From positions 64,001 through 85,000 of the forward strand of contig CAJNDS010000890.1 in assembly GCA_905221605.1 (NCBI GenBank): 21,000 bases of DNA, read 5' to 3'. The notes beneath the pieces were generated by a model, which saw only the letters and a list, made by a program, of their open reading frames with translations, made no database searches and had not been told where the DNA came from. The position numbers and the translations under genes are program-made. The number at the start of each line of letters is the position of its first letter. The first letter of the stretch is position 1. Below are positions 7,613-14,902 of the stretch, piece after piece. This DNA is from Symbiodinium natans. Its lineage: Eukaryota > Sar > Dinophyceae > Suessiales > Symbiodiniaceae.

Positions 7613-8005
7613 CATTCAGTGCTTGGGCCTCTGTTATAACTGTGCGAAAAATGACGCACAGGGGCTCTTCTTGCAGGCGCCATTTCGGTATTCGGCACAG
7701 ACTGCCGAGACTCCTTATTACCGACAACGTGTTCCGGCCCTTTCGTGCAGAGAAGCCGTGGGCCTCAGGTCCAGCAGCCTCTGTGGCCACGCTGCCGGGG
7801 CAAACTGGCAACAGACCTTTAGGGTAGTGTAATTCTGGTGGCTACTTGTTTTCGACTGGAGTCGGCATCTGGCCGACATGACTCACCAAGCAGTCGGTGT
7901 CTGGCCCGCCTTTTGCACCGGAGACTGTGGAACAAGATGGACAGAACTGGCGTCGGAAGGCACATCATCCAAGTCCTCGCCAAGGGTTCAGGGTTGGGGC
8001 CTAGG
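7613..8005 (-). repeat. Array unit 3 (393 bp), type a
   Basis: Type a as unit 1, with ATTACCGACAACGTGTTCCGG. The minus frame through 7811-7608 continues GFSARKGRNTLSVIRS. Confidence 0.9.
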
Positions 8006-8409
8006 CATTCAGTGCTTGGGCCTCTGTTATAACTGTGCGAAAAAAGGGGTCTTCTTGCTGGCCCCATCTCGGTATTCAGCACGCGACGGCACAGACTGCC
8101 AAGAGTCTTCAATACTAATCATGAGTTGCGGCCCTTTCGTGCAGAGAAGCCGTGGGCCTCAGGTCCAGCAGCCTCTGTGGCCAGCGCCTGTCGATCGGAA
8201 AGGAAAATGTGCAGCACGACCTTTAGTTTAGCGTTAATTCTGGTGGCTACTTGTTTTCGACTGGAGTCGGCATCTGGCCGACATGACTCACCAAGCAGTC
8301 GGTGTCTGGCCCGCCTTTTGCACCGGAGACTGTGGAACCAGGTGGACCGAGCTAGCGTCGGAAGGCACATCATCCAAGTCCTCGCCAAGGGTTTAGCGTT
8401 GGGGTTAGG
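8006..8409 (-). repeat. Array unit 4 (404 bp), type b
   Basis: Starts 798 bp after unit 2 and matches it far better than its neighbours, which shows the dimeric higher-order period. Confidence 0.9.
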
Positions 8410-9047
8410 CGTTCAGTGCTTGGCCTCTCTTACAACTGTTGGAAAAAATGACTCACAGGGCTCTTCTTGCAGGCGCCATTTCGGTATTCGGCACAGACTG
8501 CCAAGACTCCTTATTACCGACAACGTGTTACGGCCCTTTGAATCGTGCAGAGAAGCCGTGGGCCTCAGGTCCAGCATCCTCTGTGGCCAGCGCCTGTCGA
8601 TCGGAAAGGACAATGTGCAACACCTTTAGGTTGGCGGTTGGCGTTTCTTCTGGTGGGGGGTACGGCTACTTGGTTTCGACCGTAGCGGAGATCTGGCCGA
8701 CATGACTTACTAAGCAGTCGGTTCTGGCTGGCCTTCTGCACCGGAGACTGCGGAGCCAGCTGGACCGAGCTGGCGTCGGGAGGCACATCATCTGAGGCCT
8801 CACCAACATGTCCAACACATCTGCACTGCCATGCATCACATTGCCTGCGAGAGTACAATGGCCACGAACTCTGAGTGCTTGCGGTAAACCCAAAACCCAA
8901 AACCCAAAACCCTAAACCCAAAACCCTAAACCCTAAACCCTAATTGAATTCCTGAACCCTAAAATTCCCCAAGCATAGGCATGCCTGCGCTTCCCTTTCA
9001 TGCACATCACCACGCCGCATCTCTTCCTGCATGACTGACGGAGAGCC
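8410..9047 (-). repeat. Array unit 5 and right flank, type a
   Basis: Diverges from the units after about 8630 and then follows the single copy at the window start (CACATCTGCACTGCCATGCA near 8816-8835; 8980-9040 against 395-450). A block of AAAACCC/CCCTAAA (8887-8944) is inserted within. The minus frame reads GHVGEASDDVPPDASSVQL then APQSPVQKA. Confidence 0.8.
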
Positions 9048-9107
9048 ACAGGGTTTAGGGTCACGGATTAAGTGTTGGGTTCTTGGGCGATTCTTGGGAC
9101 TCTCTTG

Positions 9108-9216
9108 CCCAGAGACTCCAAAACCCCTTAATTGAGGAATATACCTTAAATCATATTCGGGTTCCTACTATAATTTAAGGTATATTGCTTCATTAAGGGG
9201 TTGTGGAGTCTCTGGG
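9108..9216. mobile_element. 109-bp MITE-like palindrome with 44-bp arms
   Basis: Arms 9108-9151 and 9173-9216 pair over 44 bp with about four mismatches (ends CCCAGAGACTCCA and TGGAGTCTCTGGG), with a loop of 21 bp. The high arm identity suggests a young insertion or selection on a hairpin. No target duplication is evident, no ORF. Confidence 0.75.
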
Positions 9217-9277
9217 TATGACAGTTGGAAAGCAGGAAGCGCGCAGGTCTTCCGACTGAAGTCTCCAGCACAAAGCC

Positions 9278-9333
9278 GAACCCTAAACCCTAAACCCTTA
9301 ACCCCAAACCCAAAACCCTAAACCCTCTAACCC
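9278..9333 (-). repeat. Degenerate CCCTAAA tract
   Basis: About seven units with AACCCCAAACCC variants. Confidence 0.85.
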
Positions 9334-9417
9334 CGAAGGTACCCCCCAAGACCTGTACAAGATCACTCACAAAGCCAAACCCTTAGCCTCAGCCCCCAAA
9401 TCTCAAACCTTACACCT

Positions 9418-9642
9418 TCAATCCAAGCGGAAGGAGTAGAATGACGTTCGACTACCAAAAGACTTTAAGGTTCTGGGTTTAGGGGTGCGCCAGGTTTCGG
9501 TCGCTTCGGGGGGCTCTGCTTGATTATGCTGAATGCTTGACCCTTTCGCGGAGTGCCCGTGTTCCATCCGACTCCCCAAGTCCTCCAGATCCGCTCCAAA
9601 CACGTCTTGGATTTCGCGGATGTCGCGCGCCTCCTGGTCCTG
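9418..9642 (-). pseudogene. Exon-like ARDIREI block, copy II
   Basis: The minus frame runs from the CAG at 9642 to TGA at 9420-9418: QDQEARDIREIQDVFG, ADLEDLGSRMEHGHS, then a less protein-like tail ending in SFRLD. The first 25 or so codons match copy I (1300-1380) with conserved frame and the conserved CAG before GAC; the GTG at 9603-9601 is not a likely start. Upstream lies a telomere-like tract (9646-9687), which would then be intronic. Function unknown. Confidence 0.4.
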
Positions 9643-9645
9643 GAT

Positions 9646-9687
9646 ATTTAGGGTTTTGGGTTTAGGGTTTAGGGTTTAGGGTTTAGG
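9646..9687 (+). repeat. Short TTTAGGG tract
   Basis: Five to six units. With 9727-9757 (CCCTAAA) it forms another opposed pair. Confidence 0.9.
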
Positions 9688-9726
9688 TCAGAACGAAACC
9701 CCAAACTCTGAACCCTTCCTTAAGAA

Positions 9727-9757
9727 AACCCTAAACCCTACACCCTAAACCCTAACC
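9727..9757 (-). repeat. Short CCCTAAA tract
   Basis: About four units, one CCCTACA variant. Confidence 0.85.
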
Positions 9758-9777
9758 CATATCTCTCAGCTGACTAT

Positions 9778-9880
9778 TCCCTAAGGGTCCATGTACCTTG
9801 TAACTATATACTTGGGCCCCTACATAGGACGTACTTTAAGGCCTAAGTATTCCCCGTTTAGGCACATGGACCCTGAGGGA
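9778..9880. mobile_element. MITE-like palindromic element
   Basis: TCCCTAAGGGTCCATGTACC (9778-9797) pairs with 9861-9880 (18 of 20). The similarity continues inward (ATACTTGGGC against ATACTTAGGC). It lies between the MRKVTQ and ARDIREI blocks of copy II, where copy I has a family B element instead. Confidence 0.65.
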
Positions 9881-10001
9881 TTGCCAAGGGTCACTAATTT
9901 ACATTAGCCCCCCCATAGAGGGCTCGGGGTTTGTGTAGGGCACTTCAGGATGTGAGGGACTAACCTACTGGATGCCCTCAACCCGAAGCCCGGTTGTCAA
10001 T

Positions 10002-10109
10002 CTACTCCTTTACTTGCGCTGCCTGAAGAAAGGGGGCTGATGCTTCCTGCGTGACTTTTCTCATGGCGCTCTTCGGGTCAAAAAGTTTGGGGTCGGGCCT
10101 TGCGGAGGG
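10002..10109 (-). pseudogene. Exon-like MRKVTQ block, copy II
   Basis: Between TGA (10112-10110) and TAG (10004-10002) the minus strand reads SARPDPKLFDPKSAMRKVTQ then EASAPFLQAAQVKE. The paralogue is 1682-1762. Four or so replacements and two or more silent changes; the ends are not shared. Confidence 0.4.
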
Positions 10110-10368
10110 TCACATTAGGGCCTGGCTGCACTGACCGTCGCGCTGGAAACTAAATGCTAAAAGATTTGCGTCGGGCGCACCCAGTGGCATGTGCTCTTCA
10201 TTTGGCTATAAGGTTCCAATACTTTCCCGCCCAAAACGGCCCAGGGGCCATATTCGGGGCCCTTATGGCTGATCTTCGAGGACCGTGGGTTCGTGGCTGT
10301 GGTCGCTTTAGAGCTTCTGAAGCTTCCTTCTTGTCGGGGCTTAGGATTTAGGAGTTTCGTTTCGCACA

Positions 10369-10406
10369 CCCAAACCCTAAACGCTAAACTCGAAACCCTA
10401 AACCCT
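10369..10406 (-). repeat. Degenerate CCCTAAA tract
   Basis: About five units directly before the 112-bp element. Confidence 0.85.
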
Positions 10407-10411
10407 CTGAT

Positions 10412-10523
10412 CTTGGCTGCACTTAGGAGGGTAGCAAAAATTATACTTTCAGCTGGCTTCTTAAGAAACCCAATAAACACAAAAATGCTAAAGATGTAAA
10501 GTTACAGTAAAGCACCACAAAGT
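10412..10523 (-). mobile_element. 112-bp insertion element, copy 1 (TGAT duplication)
   Basis: About 90% identical to 13685-13796. It is flanked by TGAT at 10408-10411 and 10524-10527. The paralogous VGED blocks of copies I and III have TCTGATG with nothing inserted, so this is an occupied site against two empty ones. Ends CTTGGCTGCACTT and AAGCACCACAAAG are imperfect inverted repeats. On the minus strand it continues the VGED frame and adds FVVLYCNFTSLAFL, then CLLGFL and SQLKV and a TAA. No transposase, so non-autonomous. Confidence 0.8.
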
Positions 10524-10524
10524 T

Positions 10525-10590
10525 GATGCTCCCCTCCTCAGAGGGGCCATCAGGGTCAGCCGCGTCTTCCCCGACCTCGGCTCGAAAACG
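10525..10590 (-). pseudogene. Exon-like VGED block, copy II
   Basis: The minus frame reads RFRAEVGEDAADPDGPSEEG then SI, and passes straight into the 112-bp element. Copies at 2529-2591 and 13078-13146. Upstream is a telomere-like tract (10590-10662). Confidence 0.45.
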
Positions 10591-10662
10591 GGTTTAGGGT
10601 TTAGGGTTTAGGGTTTAGGGTTTAGGGTTTCGGGTTTCGGGTTTAGGGTTAGGGTTTAGGGC
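10590..10662 (+). repeat. TTTAGGG tract with TTTCGGG
   Basis: About ten units, two adjacent TTTCGGG; copy III has a tract at the same place (13146-13217), copy I has none. Confidence 0.95.
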
Positions 10663-10801
10663 TGGGCAGAGGTGGCTCGAATGGGTTTTGCTAGGACTAC
10701 AACGGGACAATACGGGAAATCCAAGCTGCACTAGCAAAGACCAAAAAGGTGTAAGTAGACCATAAGTCTTGAAACATGTGTTTTCCTACGTTGCCCAGTA
10801 A

Positions 10802-10898
10802 CCTAGGATGAAAAAGGGTGCCCTTTTTTGCTTACAGGGGTGTATAAGGGAACCTAAACCTACCAAAAAGGGAATAAGGGTACTACTGAGCATCCTAG
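10802..10898. mobile_element. MITE-like element, family B copy 3
   Basis: Ends CCTAGGATG and CATCCTAG are inverted. The body GTGCCCTTTTTTGCTTA and GGGAACCTAAACC is shared with copies 1 and 2. A TTGCCCAGTA motif just outside (10791-10800) resembles the start of copy 1. Confidence 0.65.
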
Positions 10899-11050
10899 TT
10901 TCAACATGAAGAAGTTAAGAGAGACACAGACCACCCTGAAGCCTTGCAGGCCTGTGTCGCGACTAGTCGGAAAATCCCGAGATAAGAGATCAAACTGAGA
11001 ACCCCAACGCCGACTGTTGGGGAATCATCTATAGGCTCCTGTGATAAGGG

Positions 11051-11137
11051 TTGTACCCCTACCTTATAAACCACATGAACCCTTAAAGGGTTTATGGTTC
11101 ACATACCTTAGTAGGGATTGTAGTAGTGATGAGAGAA
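11051..11137. mobile_element. Palindromic insertion in copy II
   Basis: Compared with copies I (2958-2975) and III (13808-13830), copy II has about 87 extra bp here. The core is an imperfect palindrome (TGAACCCTTAAAGGGTTTATGGTTCA and flanks, about 11054-11123). It replaces the end of the basic block and supplies new stops to both minus frames (11092 and 11064). GTGAT/AGTGAT at the edges may be the target duplication. Confidence 0.5.
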
Positions 11138-11565
11138 TCATGAAGATGGATCGCTTGGGACACGGCTGGAACAGCCTGAATGACAATCTGCGGAGGCTGC
11201 TCAGTTGACTGCTGGTCCTCTTGGATGTCGCCAGGGACTTCAATGGCGTCGGCCTCGCTGGCAGACTTCTCCTCCTCCCCTTCCGCCTCCGAATGCTCGC
11301 CACCGCCCTGGTTCAAATGAGCTTCAATCCCCTGCTCAGCTTCGGGATCTGCCACCTCCGACCCCTCCCCGGCCTCATCCACCACCTTTGCCGACATATC
11401 CACATCCGGCACTGCTTCCTCCTCCGCCTCCTCGCTTTCCCCGCCTTCCTCCTCCCCCTCCTCCCCCTCCTCCCGCTCATCTCCTCCTTCCTTCTCTGCT
11501 TCCTTCTTAGCATCCTCGGAGCCCTCGGTTTTCGCAGGAAGGACCTTCGGGTCCTGCGCTGTCTT
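11092..11565 (-). pseudogene. Glu-rich acidic ORF or exon, copy II (158 codons)
   Basis: Open from after TAG (11568-11566) to a stop at 11094-11092. It begins KTAQDPKVLPAKTEGSEDAK and passes through EEGEEEGGESEEAEEEAVPD to AIEVPGDIQED. There is no ATG early. Relative to copies I and III, the roughly 110 bp after the EDP motif is missing, so the frame runs on into EQPPQIVIQAV and ends in SLITTTIPTKVCEP, encoded by the palindromic insertion. It retains the acidic composition and threefold indels of the family. Confidence 0.4.
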
Positions 11566-11594
11566 CTAGATGGGCTTCGGCTGTGGGGGTTCAG

Positions 11595-11705
11595 GGATGT
11601 TCGAATCAACGGTTCTCTCCCCACATCTACGAGAGGGGAGGATGTAGAACAACCCACATTTTCGACACGAACTCGGGAAGCGTGGAGGGCTCTCGGGCTT
11701 CTTTG
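11595..11705 (+). pseudogene. Fragment related to the plus-strand HEGF frame
   Basis: Similar at the nucleotide level to 4430-4540 (GAATCAACGGTTCT, TTCGACACGAACTCGGGA, GCGTGGAGGG). In the matching frame it reads SNQRFSPHIYERGG and THIFDTNSGSVEG. It lies upstream, on the minus strand, of the acidic block, as in copy I. Confidence 0.35.
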
Positions 11706-11763
11706 AACCGTTAAGCCCCAAACCTGAACCCACTAGGTCGTTGACTCACCGTGCTGGGTTTAG

Positions 11764-11896
11764 GGTTCCGAGTTCCGGGCTGACCGTGCCGAAGTCGCAT
11801 GTGCAGCCTATGAGAAGCTAAAGCGTGGTTTCCGTCCCGAGGTGCCCGATTCAAATTTGGACTGCTGGGTCTTTTTGTTGATCTCAGTTTTTTTGA
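11764..11896 (+). pseudogene. Exon-like frame ending in DCW, possibly kinase-derived
   Basis: After TAG (11761-11763) the plus strand reads EFRADRAEVACAAYEKLKRG, FRPEVPDSNLDCW, then a hydrophobic VFLLISVFLIL up to the next tract. G-x-RP-x-(I/V)-P with a later CW is typical of the last part of tyrosine-kinase-like domains, but here about a dozen residues between PDS and DCW would be missing. I treat the kinase link as weak; the frame could be a chance match. No second copy found. Confidence 0.25.
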
Positions 11897-11897
11897 T

Positions 11898-12039
11898 TTT
11901 AGGGTTTAGGGTTTAGGGTTTAGGGTTTAGGGTTTAGGGTTTAGGGTTTAGGGTTTAGGGTTTAGGGTTCAGGGTTTAGGGTTTAGGGTTTAGGGTTTAG
12001 GGTTTAGGGTTTAGGGTTTAGGGTTTAGGGTTTAGGGTT
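11898..12039 (+). repeat. Longest telomere-like tract, about 20 TTTAGGG units
   Basis: About 140 bp with a single TTCAGGG unit. The T-rich sequence before it (TTTTTTTGATTTTAG) could act as a 3' splice signal, but nothing coding follows. Confidence 0.98.
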
Positions 12040-12529
12040 GGAAGCAGCTCCACGGAGCAGGGCGATGCTTTGCTTGGTTCAATGGGGTCGCAGATATGGT
12101 AGTGAAAACCACAGCTCACGGATTTAGTAAAGTTCTTCTCCTGGCTACTCTCAGCTGGTTGAATGCTTTTTCCACTTGCAACCAGCCGATGTGATCAGGG
12201 CCAATCACGCAATGTTGTCCACAACCCAATTCCGAAAAGAATAGTTCCCCCCCGGTCCCCGTTTCAGTCGGCATGGCGCCTGACCCCTTTCTCGGGGGGA
12301 TATATTGCATGAATTTTGGCCCGGACGATGCAAAACTCAGGGGGGTTTTGAAGGGTTCAAGTTTCAGATCCTTGTTTGGGTGGAAGCATGTCGTCAGAGG
12401 TGAAAGTGCAGACTTTGTGCTTGCGGAACCAACAGTGGCACAACTGTCGACAACGTTTAATGCGTTCTATGTATCGAAGGGCGTTTCCAAGCGTCGTCGT
12501 GCGACATAACGAAGTCAAGACAACTCGAC
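12040..12529. other. Unique segment with a 78-codon plus ORF
   Basis: An ORF from ATG 12273 to 12509 begins MAPDPFLGGIYCMNFGPDD, includes FGWKHVVRGESADFVLAEPT and ends in a basic VSKRRRAT. Composition is protein-like, but no motif, second copy or splice support is seen. A 64-codon minus ORF overlaps its start (12116-12310). Neither can be assigned. Confidence 0.3.
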
Positions 12530-12675
12530 GTTTAGGGATTAGGGATTATGGATTAGGGATTAGGGTTTAGGGTTTAGGGTTCGTTTTAAGGTTTAGGTTT
12601 AAGGTTTAGGTTGAAGTTTTAGGGCGAAACTTGTTGAGGTAGTTTCGGGTGCAACGCGTTTTAGGGTTTAGGGTG
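12530..12675 (+). repeat. Degenerate TTAGGGA/TTTAGGG tract
   Basis: Begins with four GGGATTA-type units, then TTTAGGG, then T-rich TTTAAGGTTTAGG variants. Confidence 0.85.
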
Positions 12676-12679
12676 TTTA

Positions 12680-12940
12680 GGCTTGAAGTCGTTTAGGGGT
12701 TGCATGGAGGTTCGTACGTGGATATAACTGCTGCAGCTGTATCTGTTCATTGCCTTGTTTGGGGTACGTATATAAAACCCTACTGAAAGCTGCCCATGAA
12801 CCTTCAAGTACGTGAACTGTGCGGACGCGCAGAAACCTAATGAAATCCTGACCCCCACGGTTCACGGGGACGTTTAGGCTTTCCCTATATTCTCAGCAAA
12901 ACTCCAAAAGGGCACATTATTTGGGTTCCTTCCTTCTGAC
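12680..12940. other. Unique spacer with a TATA-like site
   Basis: ACGTATATAAAAC at about 12766-12778 resembles a TATA box, but no ORF follows in a fitting position. Otherwise nothing seen. Confidence 0.3.
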
Positions 12941-12997
12941 CTTCGAGGACCGTGGGCATGTTGGTGGCTGTTGTCGTCTAAGGGTTTTGTGGTGCTT

Positions 12998-13042
12998 ACC
13001 CTAAACCCTAAACCCTAAACCCTAAACCCTAAGCCCTAAACC
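12998..13042 (-). repeat. CCCTAAA tract, about 6 units
   Basis: Inside copy III, between a block like 10275-10300 (GACCTTCGAGGACCGTGGG here) and the VGED block. Confidence 0.95.
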
Positions 13043-13077
13043 GGGCGTAGAATGTTGGAGCTTCAGGGCTCTGAAAG

Positions 13078-13146
13078 TCTGATGCTCTCTTCCTCAGCAG
13101 GGCCATGGGAGTCAGCCACGTCTTCCCCAACCTCGGCTCGAAAAGG
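13078..13146 (-). pseudogene. Exon-like VGED block, copy III
   Basis: The minus frame reads PFRAEVGEDVADSHGPAEEE then SIR. It is the best-preserved of the three copies and an empty site for the 112-bp element. The following tract at 13146-13217 would be 5' of it on the minus strand. Confidence 0.5.
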
Positions 13147-13217
13147 GGTTTAGGGTTTAGGGTTTAGGGTTTAGGGTTTAGGGTTTAGGGTTTAGGGTTT
13201 AGGGTTTAGGGTTTAGG
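13146..13217 (+). repeat. TTTAGGG tract, about 10 units
   Basis: Clean, at the same junction (CTCGGCTCGAAAA.GGG) as the tract at 10590 in copy II. Confidence 0.96.
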
Positions 13218-13534
13218 GGTGCTCGAAACACCACTGAACGCCCGCAGCCCTTCGTGATTTAGGAGCCGGGGTGTAGGTGTAGGGTTCCGAGTGTGAGAGA
13301 CTTCGGGACTTTTTTAGGGGTTTAGGTTTTAGGGGTTTAGGGTTTTAGGGTTTTCGGGTTTTAGGGTTTTAGGGTTTACGGTTTCAGGGCATTCGGGGAT
13401 CTAGGCTCGAAGAAGACCGCAGCCCCGAACTCAATCACTGTCAGGGCATGGCTTCGTACTACGACTGCAACGGGACGATGTGGGAACTCAAACTACACTG
13501 CACCAGCGAAAGACCCCAAACAGCTTATGTACTA
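13218..13534. other. Spacer with degenerate TTTTAGGG units
   Basis: 13313-13390 holds 8-mer TTTTAGGG and related units. The rest is unique, with no gene seen. CTACGACTGCAACGGGACGATG (about 13459-13480) resembles 10697-10712, extending the duplication. Confidence 0.6.
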
Positions 13535-13604
13535 TAAGGGTCGGAATAATTCCCAATAGTAGTATTCCCTTGCGGCCCCTATCAAATTATACTACAATAT
13601 CTAA
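13535..13604. mobile_element. MITE-like fragment related to 1060-1115
   Basis: The reverse complement shares GTAGTATAA, AAGGGAATACTA and TTATTCCG with the left element. Followed by 16 C. Confidence 0.4.
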
Positions 13605-13684
13605 CCCCCCCCCCCCCCCCAAAAGCTCTTCACTTTATTCTTAGGGCCCCTGTATTTATCAGAAAACTGTTGGGGGGAAGTATC

Positions 13685-13796
13685 CTTGGCTGCACTTAGG
13701 GGGGTAGCTAAAAATTAAATTTTTAGCTGGCTTATTAAGAAACCCAATAAACCCAAAAAGGCTAAAGATGTAAAGTTACAGTAAAGCACCACAAAG
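13685..13796 (-). mobile_element. 112-bp insertion element, copy 2 (TATC duplication)
   Basis: Flanked by TATC at 13681-13684 and 13797-13800. Copies I and II have an uninterrupted GGGGAATCATCTA(TA)GGC at the corresponding place. The minus frame of the basic block (KRSMLKALSQGPR) reads into it and gains YFVVLYCNFTSLAFL, GLLGFLISQLKI and TAA. The inner TAGCTAAAAATT palindrome could form a small hairpin. Confidence 0.85.
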
Positions 13797-13900
13797 TATC
13801 TAGGCCCTTGCGATAGGGCCTTGAGCATGGATCGCTTGGCACCCGGCTGGACTGGCCTGAGTGACATCCTTCGCAGACTGCTCATTCTTGGGCATCTTTA
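13797..13900 (-). pseudogene. Basic exon-like block, copy III
   Basis: The minus frame reads MSSLRRMSLRPVQPGAKRSM then LKALSQGPR. The copy I stop (TAG after TLS) is replaced by an open frame into the 112-bp element. A telomere-like tract (13918-13965) separates it from the acidic block. Confidence 0.4.
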
Positions 13901-13917
13901 GGTTAGCGAAGCGTCAG

Positions 13918-13965
13918 AGGGTTTAGGGTGTAGGGTTTGAGGTTTAGGGTTTAGGGTTTAGGGTT
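13918..13965 (+). repeat. Short TTTAGGG tract
   Basis: About six units, absent from the same place in copies I and II. GAAGCGTCAG occurs on both sides (13908-13917 and 13968-13977), like a target duplication. Confidence 0.9.
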
Positions 13966-14009
13966 GAGGAAGCGTCAGCTCAAGTCTAAGAGCTTGAGGG
14001 CGTTGAGAA

Positions 14010-14426
14010 CTATTGCTGCAATGCTGCAACTCCCAAACGAGTTGAATGTGGGTCCTCCTCGACGTCATCCGGGACATCAATGGCTTCAGCGTGGCTCGGA
14101 CGCTCCTCCTCCTCGTCCTCCTCCTCATCCGGTTCCTCCTCCTCCTCCACCTTCGAACGCTCGCCATCGCCCTCGTGCTCATGCGCCTCAATCCCCTCCC
14201 CAGCTTCAGGATCTGCCACCTCCGACTGCTCCGCAGCCTCATCCCCCACCTCTGCCGACGTATTACCTACATCCGGCACCGCTTCCTCGTCTACCTCCTC
14301 ACCTTCCTCCTCCTCCCCCTCCGAATCTCCTCCTCCCTTCTCTGCTTCCTCTCCAGCATCCTCGGACCCCTCTCCTTCGCCCTTCTCAGGAAGGACCCGC
14401 AGGTGCTGGGCTTCTTCTTCGCACAC
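14010..14426 (-). pseudogene. Glu-rich acidic ORF or exon, copy III (138 codons)
   Basis: Reads EEEAQHLRVLPEKGEGEGSE, EKGGGDSEGEEEEGEEVDEE, AVPDVGNTSAEVGDEA, then a longer Glu run (VEEEEEPDEEEDEEEE) and AIDVPDDVEEDPHST. Relative to copy I it has in-frame insertions in the second Glu run. The Ser-rich and Leu-rich plus frames over the same bases are products of the CTC/TCC repeats. Function unknown. Confidence 0.45.
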
Positions 14427-14470
14427 CTGATCAAAGCGATTTGGGCCCAGGGACGTGGATTATGAGCAAG

Positions 14471-14577
14471 TTAGGGTTTAGGGTTTAGGGTTTAGGGTTT
14501 AGGGTTTAGGGCTTAGGGTTTAGGGTTTAGGGTTTAGGGTTTAGGGTTTAGGGTTTAGGGTTTAGGGTTTAGGGTTA
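14471..14577 (+). repeat. TTTAGGG tract, about 15 units
   Basis: Near-perfect with one GCTTAGGG unit; absent at the comparable point of copy I (about 3600-3735). Confidence 0.97.
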
Positions 14578-14902
14578 GTCGAGGATGCTGCAACACAGCT
14601 TCAAGATTGGTTGTATCAGGATGCAAGCGTTTAGGACTTAGGGGAAAGGAGAGTGGGTGCCTAGAAATAGCAACAAGGGATAGCCGGCGGCGAAGCAAAC
14701 AACGTGGACTAACGAATTTGCCCAATCTGATTTGCCCAATCTGATCAAGCCCTAAGCATGACCGCTGCGCCTGTTGAGAAGAGTAGGAGTAGGACCCAGC
14801 AGGCACCCAGGCCAAGGAGGAGGGAAGAGCTTTGCTGGAGGTGTGTCAGGGTCAAGGGAACGTCAGGCCGCAACCCACAAACTCGGCCCCCAAATCTCCC
14901 AC
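14578..14902. other. Copy III spacer block
   Basis: Homologous to 3730-3780, 3945-3995 and 4120-4180 of copy I (AACACAGCTTCAAGATTGG, GGGATAGC and GGAGGAGGGAAGAGCTTT here). An 86-codon minus ORF is not conserved. Confidence 0.5.

Noticed and set aside
6961-8388. Minus ORFs of 89-125 codons across array units (LLGESCRPD type)
   Set aside because: Open in several units, but run through the likely intron and telomere-like bases; differences between units do not favour silent sites in this frame.
8126-8629. 167-codon plus ORF in the tandem array
   Set aside because: It spans a unit boundary and the matching frames in other units stop or shift; the minus exon-like frames explain the conservation better.
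12766-12778. TATA-box promoter
   Set aside because: The motif fits but no ORF or exon-like frame starts at a sensible distance on the plus strand.
14080-14430. Ser-rich plus ORF (116 codons)
   Set aside because: A third reading of the same CTC-rich low-complexity tract; not open over the same length in copies I and II.
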